Shown here piece by piece: positions 4,801 to 6,015 of a DNA stretch of 6,015 nucleotides. Made by a program: the position numbers and the translations under genes. The DNA comes from Clostridia bacterium (GTDB lineage Bacteria; Bacillota; Clostridia; Oscillospirales; CAG-272). The DNA lies in NCBI GenBank assembly GCA_017504335.1, contig JAFVRI010000252.1, positions 1 through 6,015 of the forward strand, given 5' to 3'. The notes below the pieces were generated by a model. It was not told where the DNA came from, did not search any database, and was given only the letters and a program-made list of their open reading frames with translations. Numbering within the stretch: position 1 is the first letter of the stretch; each line of letters starts with the position of its first letter.

Positions 4801-6015
4801 ACCTCCGGCTCCAATCTGGAGGCTGTGATCGGTCACTATGAGGATATCAAGGGCAATGTGGTTGTGTTGGAATACGATTTTGTTTATACCAACCAAAATG
4901 ACTCGGAGGGTATTTCCAATGCATCCTTCGTGCTCGGTCACTCCATTTACTCCTCGGGCAGCTGTCTCCAGCCCACCATCACGACACAGGGCTTCCAGCA
5001 GACACGAATCGGAACCAAAATGAGCAAGTTCCTTTATGATCAGGTTCGTCCCGAATGGATTCCCTATACGCAAAAAACCACAGGATACACCTACCCTCAC
5101 GGAACGGTAACCAACCACTATCATATTTTTGGCGGCACCAATCACGTCAAAGCGGTAATTGATCCCATCAACGGTGTAATGATCTATGTCAACGATCATT
5201 TGATTTCCACTCCCTTGGACGGAAAGCTCTGGAGAAGCACCAACTACTCCGCCCTGATCGGCTCCCTCTTTGGCATTTGCATCACCCCCGGCATGGATGT
5301 GACCTGGGATAATATCCATCTTTACAAAACCGAGGCAATCCGCCCCGAGTTGCTGATCACTGAGCTGGGAACCTCCACAGGCTCTGCGGAATTCATTGAG
5401 CTTTACAACAACTCCGACCGCAATCTGAACATTTACGACTACTGTGTGGTCAAGAACTCCGATCTAACCAAGGTCGGAACCAACTGGGGAAACCCCAAAG
5501 TCTTCGCTCAGAAGCATATCGCCACCATCATGCCCGGAACCCACACCTACACGGCAGAGACCACGGGACAGAAGGTCACACTGACCAACCCCGAAAACGG
5601 TTCGATCGGTCCCGGTGAAACCGCTGTTCTCTGGATTGCGACCAATACCACCTTCACCACCTCCGGCTCCACGCCAAACGGTTTTACGGTAGAGAAATTC
5701 CGAAGCTATCACGGCCTTGATGATTCGGTCAAGGTATTCGCCTGCTACAATAACACCAACTTCTCCTTGGACAACGGCGGAAATATCGCTTACGGAATCG
5801 GCTATGCCTCCGAAAATTATATTGGAAGAAACGCGGCCTCTCTGGATGATCTGATCTGCTACGTTTACGCCAATACCACCGCCACCTCGATTTACGGAAA
5901 CACCATTGAACTGTCGGTCTTTGCGAAGGTCGGCTCTACCGTGGAATACGGCTACGGAGATGGCAATATGGCTCGTCAAGGTCGTCTCATAGAGGCAAAG
6001 GAAACCACAAATTCC
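1699..6015 (+). CDS. Exported ComEC-like metallo-beta-lactamase with lamin-tail repeats (3' truncated)
   Basis: One uninterrupted frame of 1439 codons with no stop before the window end, so the protein is longer. Order of parts: signal peptide (1-35: basic KKR, a hydrophobic run to about 31, then VNA with cleavage likely after A35); an unassigned domain (37-154); a ComEC/Rec2-like metallo-beta-lactamase domain (155-437); then two homologous units of about 525-530 residues, each a LamG/concanavalin-like beta-sandwich, a lamin-tail domain and a beta-rich linker. There is no transmembrane channel of the kind full ComEC has. The metal-site residues H220, H222, D224, H225, D336 and H362/H363 are present, so the enzyme is probably an active hydrolase at the cell surface or outside. 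Pfam describes bacterial lamin-tail domains occurring with membrane-associated metallo-beta-lactamase hydrolases, which fits. The substrate is unknown; extracellular nucleic acid or another phosphoester is an inference from the ComEC-like fold. How it is attached to the cell, if at all, must lie in the missing C-terminus. GC and codon use match the neighbouring kinase gene, so there is no sign of recent transfer. Confidence 0.9.
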   Translation, partial: MKKRVLIRWLSAAFVLILFLQSFLPGLSLSLKVNAASTVSVPTFAGGNLHRMVTLSNQNVGRYYTGATAAEFETYVHTTMVNAGFTVAQTNSIGNNRYATLYNSNGMAHVSYTASDGTMYIVTDPLVTTAMKVTEPSYTRITETTFSIFSLEYSHYTCAAGCDPKYDNNGMCYIITLEDGRYIILDGGYTQDAERLYNFLYDNNKREDGEIVIACWFLSHDHDDHRGCIQQFASTHGKDVILESVMANPTITDTSKYSGTWMTSTLPNLLPLFGGDADLIIPHTGQKFTFCNMNIEVFYTHEDLYHNNGSVGTNGNNASTVIQLEYADQTFMIPTDLMDAGCNRIVAMHGNNLKSDFFQIPHHGNSGCTIGFYEAVAPTYTLWTTSEPAFGKRTSGVTYPVGMPSSYTAALNKRIYTEVGADNCWYADGDVEIMQLPYSSNSKIDYYTPTDEVKDHSAKAAYSEDFSAYTAKSYTKSEIANLLGWTASGVLNGEICQITADRRLRLHVPTQNPTSSAANGELLFRLGDFSPFTKGRTVLEFDMEYKESEVSESASAPFRIVASNGNYIEPAISVNGSIDGEKLLKQSGAWKTVGASVSPEHIPYHSYSTDSMIFGSNDHYKIVIDPKNGMDISVNGRVVFSSNCDNAWEEDFYSSCVGEAVYLRVMPGIDLILDNIKIYKDEKIPELLITELAPNGSASWNEYIEVYNNSTEPINLYDYCIVRDPSVNTDANILYKASDIAYIRPGSTVYQPSGAAYTVTHTNPPYAEGILQPGEVALLWIATNTTYVGGAAGNGKTLADFRVSLGLKADQKAFVCYNNYNFSLDNDPSSFRYGIGYASIDYTACVEQAVGNLCSYVDHHTSAITDAFGDSYAATTYVGSYGSIRYTYPTRHGVLYRAEFNTHTAGTVELAQKRAFNVTVNGEKVPAHLGDVIDLSAYMSDPNATFGADMSVNGVTVHVTNPLFKPLSDADFWLDGTDHTAITTLYKQNFDDLEPGFYNTQGLTNLLGWESIKGTTGADYEITEHHRLRIRNPYTSGSNLEAVIGHYEDIKGNVVVLEYDFVYTNQNDSEGISNASFVLGHSIYSSGSCLQPTITTQGFQQTRIGTKMSKFLYDQVRPEWIPYTQKTTGYTYPHGTVTNHYHIFGGTNHVKAVIDPINGVMIYVNDHLISTPLDGKLWRSTNYSALIGSLFGICITPGMDVTWDNIHLYKTEAIRPELLITELGTSTGSAEFIELYNNSDRNLNIYDYCVVKNSDLTKVGTNWGNPKVFAQKHIATIMPGTHTYTAETTGQKVTLTNPENGSIGPGETAVLWIATNTTFTTSGSTPNGFTVEKFRSYHGLDDSVKVFACYNNTNFSLDNGGNIAYGIGYASENYIGRNAASLDDLICYVYANTTATSIYGNTIELSVFAKVGSTVEYGYGDGNMARQGRLIEAKETTNS
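1807..2160 (+). other. Unassigned N-terminal domain of the large surface protein
   Basis: Residues 37-154 lie between the signal peptide and the hydrolase. The pattern suggests a small alpha/beta fold: an amphipathic helix (ATAAEFETYVHTTMVNAG, about 68-85), then strands around NNRYATLYN, AHVSYTA and TMYIVTDP (about 95-123), and a final strand near FSIFSL (147-152). I cannot name a family. It could be a pro-region, a substrate-selecting cap or a structural lead-in to the hydrolase. Confidence 0.45.
2161..3009 (+). other. ComEC/Rec2-like metallo-beta-lactamase domain
   Basis: Residues 155-437. Hallmarks in order: strand plus ILDGG (184-188); SHDHDDH (219-225), which contains canonical HxHxDH with H220, H222, D224 and H225; N316-N317 with S319 and VIQL, matching the ComEC-type 'N-S-V-x-L' segment; IPTD with D336, where ComEC proteins usually have TGD; IPHHGNSG with H362, H363 and G364 (ComEC: HHGS); and a closing IYTEVG ... 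WYADGDVEI segment like the end of the ComEC hydrolase domain. A His equivalent to the third metal ligand of classical beta-lactamases is not obvious; H301 or H306 are the candidates. The domain contains nine cysteines. Confidence 0.85.
3082..4653 (+). repeat. Tandem protein unit 1: beta-sandwich + lamin tail + linker
   Basis: Residues 462-985, about 524 residues. It starts at the YSEDF segment, which matches LYKQNF at the start of unit 2. The first part (about 462-684) looks like a LamG/concanavalin-type jelly roll: NLLGW (481-485), VLEFDM (538-543), then KIVIDPKNGMDISVNG (621-636) and a closing strand pair DLILDNIKIYK (about 670-680). The middle is a lamin-tail domain and the last about 140 residues are a linker containing an Ig-like strand set around FNVTVNGEKV (916-925). 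Homology with unit 2 is clear at protein level; at DNA level only short stretches, such as that encoding PELLITEL, remain similar, so the duplication is not recent. Confidence 0.8.
3754..4224 (+). other. Lamin-tail domain 1 (LTD, PF00932-like)
   Basis: Residues 686-842. It opens with ELLITELAPNG and EYIEVYNNS (about 686-710), the family's characteristic 'I-x-E-x-x-P-N-G ... E-Y/F-I-E-L/V-Y-N' entry strands, then INLYDYCIV (714-722), a long insertion, LQPGEVALLWIATNTT (771-786) and a closing VCYNNYNFSLDN (815-826) followed by YGIGYAS (833-839). At about 155 residues it is longer than a typical LTD because of the insertion between the second and third motifs. C720 and C816 are both conserved in LTD 2. 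Confidence 0.75.
4654..6015 (+). repeat. Tandem protein unit 2 (cut by the window end)
   Basis: Residues 986-1439 repeat the order of unit 1: NLLGW (1005-1009), VLEYDF (1056-1061), KAVIDPINGVMIYVN (1151-1165), DVTWDNIHLYK, then the second lamin-tail domain. After it, residues VGSTVEYGYGDG ... GRLIEA align loosely with VGSYGSIRYTYPTRHGVLYRAEF of unit 1 (about 878-896). The unit is therefore about 70-90 residues short of its expected end, and another unit or a C-terminal anchor could follow outside the window. Confidence 0.8.
5347..5820 (+). other. Lamin-tail domain 2 (LTD, PF00932-like)
   Basis: Residues 1217-1374. It opens with ELLITEL and EFIELYNNS (about 1217-1239), then LNIYDYCVV (1243-1251), IGPGETAVLWIATNTT (1303-1318), ACYNNTNFSLDN (1348-1359) and YGIGYAS (1365-1371). 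LWIATNTT and YGIGYAS are identical to LTD 1. C1249 and C1349 match C720 and C816. Confidence 0.75.

Noticed and set aside
424..6015. Functional link between glycerate kinase and the surface hydrolase
   Set aside because: They are merely divergent neighbours; nothing in either protein suggests a shared substrate or pathway.
3082..6015. CRISPR array or short DNA tandem repeats in the repetitive-looking part of the large gene
   Set aside because: The repetition is at protein level with a period of about 1.57 kb; no short direct repeats with regular spacers are visible.

Overview
The window looks like chromosomal DNA from a Gram-positive, Clostridia-like bacterium (Bacillota). This is inferred from style, not from a marker gene: near-consensus sigma-A promoters with extended -10 elements, strong AGGAG-type Shine-Dalgarno sites 6-7 nt before ATG, a typical Gram-positive signal peptide, a compact rho-independent terminator, and moderate GC (about 50-58% on lines counted by hand in the two large genes). 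No rRNA, tRNA, CRISPR array, transposase or integrase is visible.

Layout. (1) Bases 3-254: the 3' end of an unrecognised plus-strand gene, clearly AT-richer (about 40% GC by hand count). (2) Bases 255-423: a convergent intergenic region with a perfect 16-bp hairpin that can terminate transcription from both sides, plus weaker hairpins. (3) Bases 424-1536, minus strand: a complete 370-aa glycerate kinase (PF02595, GarK/GlxK type) that appears monocistronic. (4) Bases 1537-1698: a divergent promoter region. Two extended -10 sigma-A promoters sit back to back with 22 bp between their -35 boxes, and a 13-bp palindrome lies at the predicted start of the kinase transcript. (5) Bases 1699-6015, plus strand: one continuous reading frame of 1439 codons that runs off the window. 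It fills more than 70% of the sequence.

The large gene is the item of interest. It encodes an exported multidomain protein: signal peptide, unassigned N-terminal domain (about residues 37-154), a ComEC/Rec2-like metallo-beta-lactamase-fold domain with an intact HxHxDH motif (residues 220-225), D336 and HHG (362-364), then two tandem copies of a unit of about 525-530 residues. Each unit is a concanavalin/LamG-like beta-sandwich, a lamin-tail domain (LTD, PF00932) and a beta-rich linker; the second is cut by the window end. Pairing of bacterial LTDs with surface metallo-beta-lactamase hydrolases is a known theme, but the tandem sandwich-LTD array on a ComEC-type enzyme without the ComEC channel is distinctive. 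A plausible reading is a cell-surface hydrolase acting on a phosphodiester or other ester substrate, such as extracellular nucleic acid, held by repeated binding modules. The substrate is not determined by the sequence.

The kinase and the surface protein share only the divergent promoter region; nothing ties their biochemistry together. The kinase would feed glycerate into glycolysis in the cytoplasm, while the large protein acts outside the cell.
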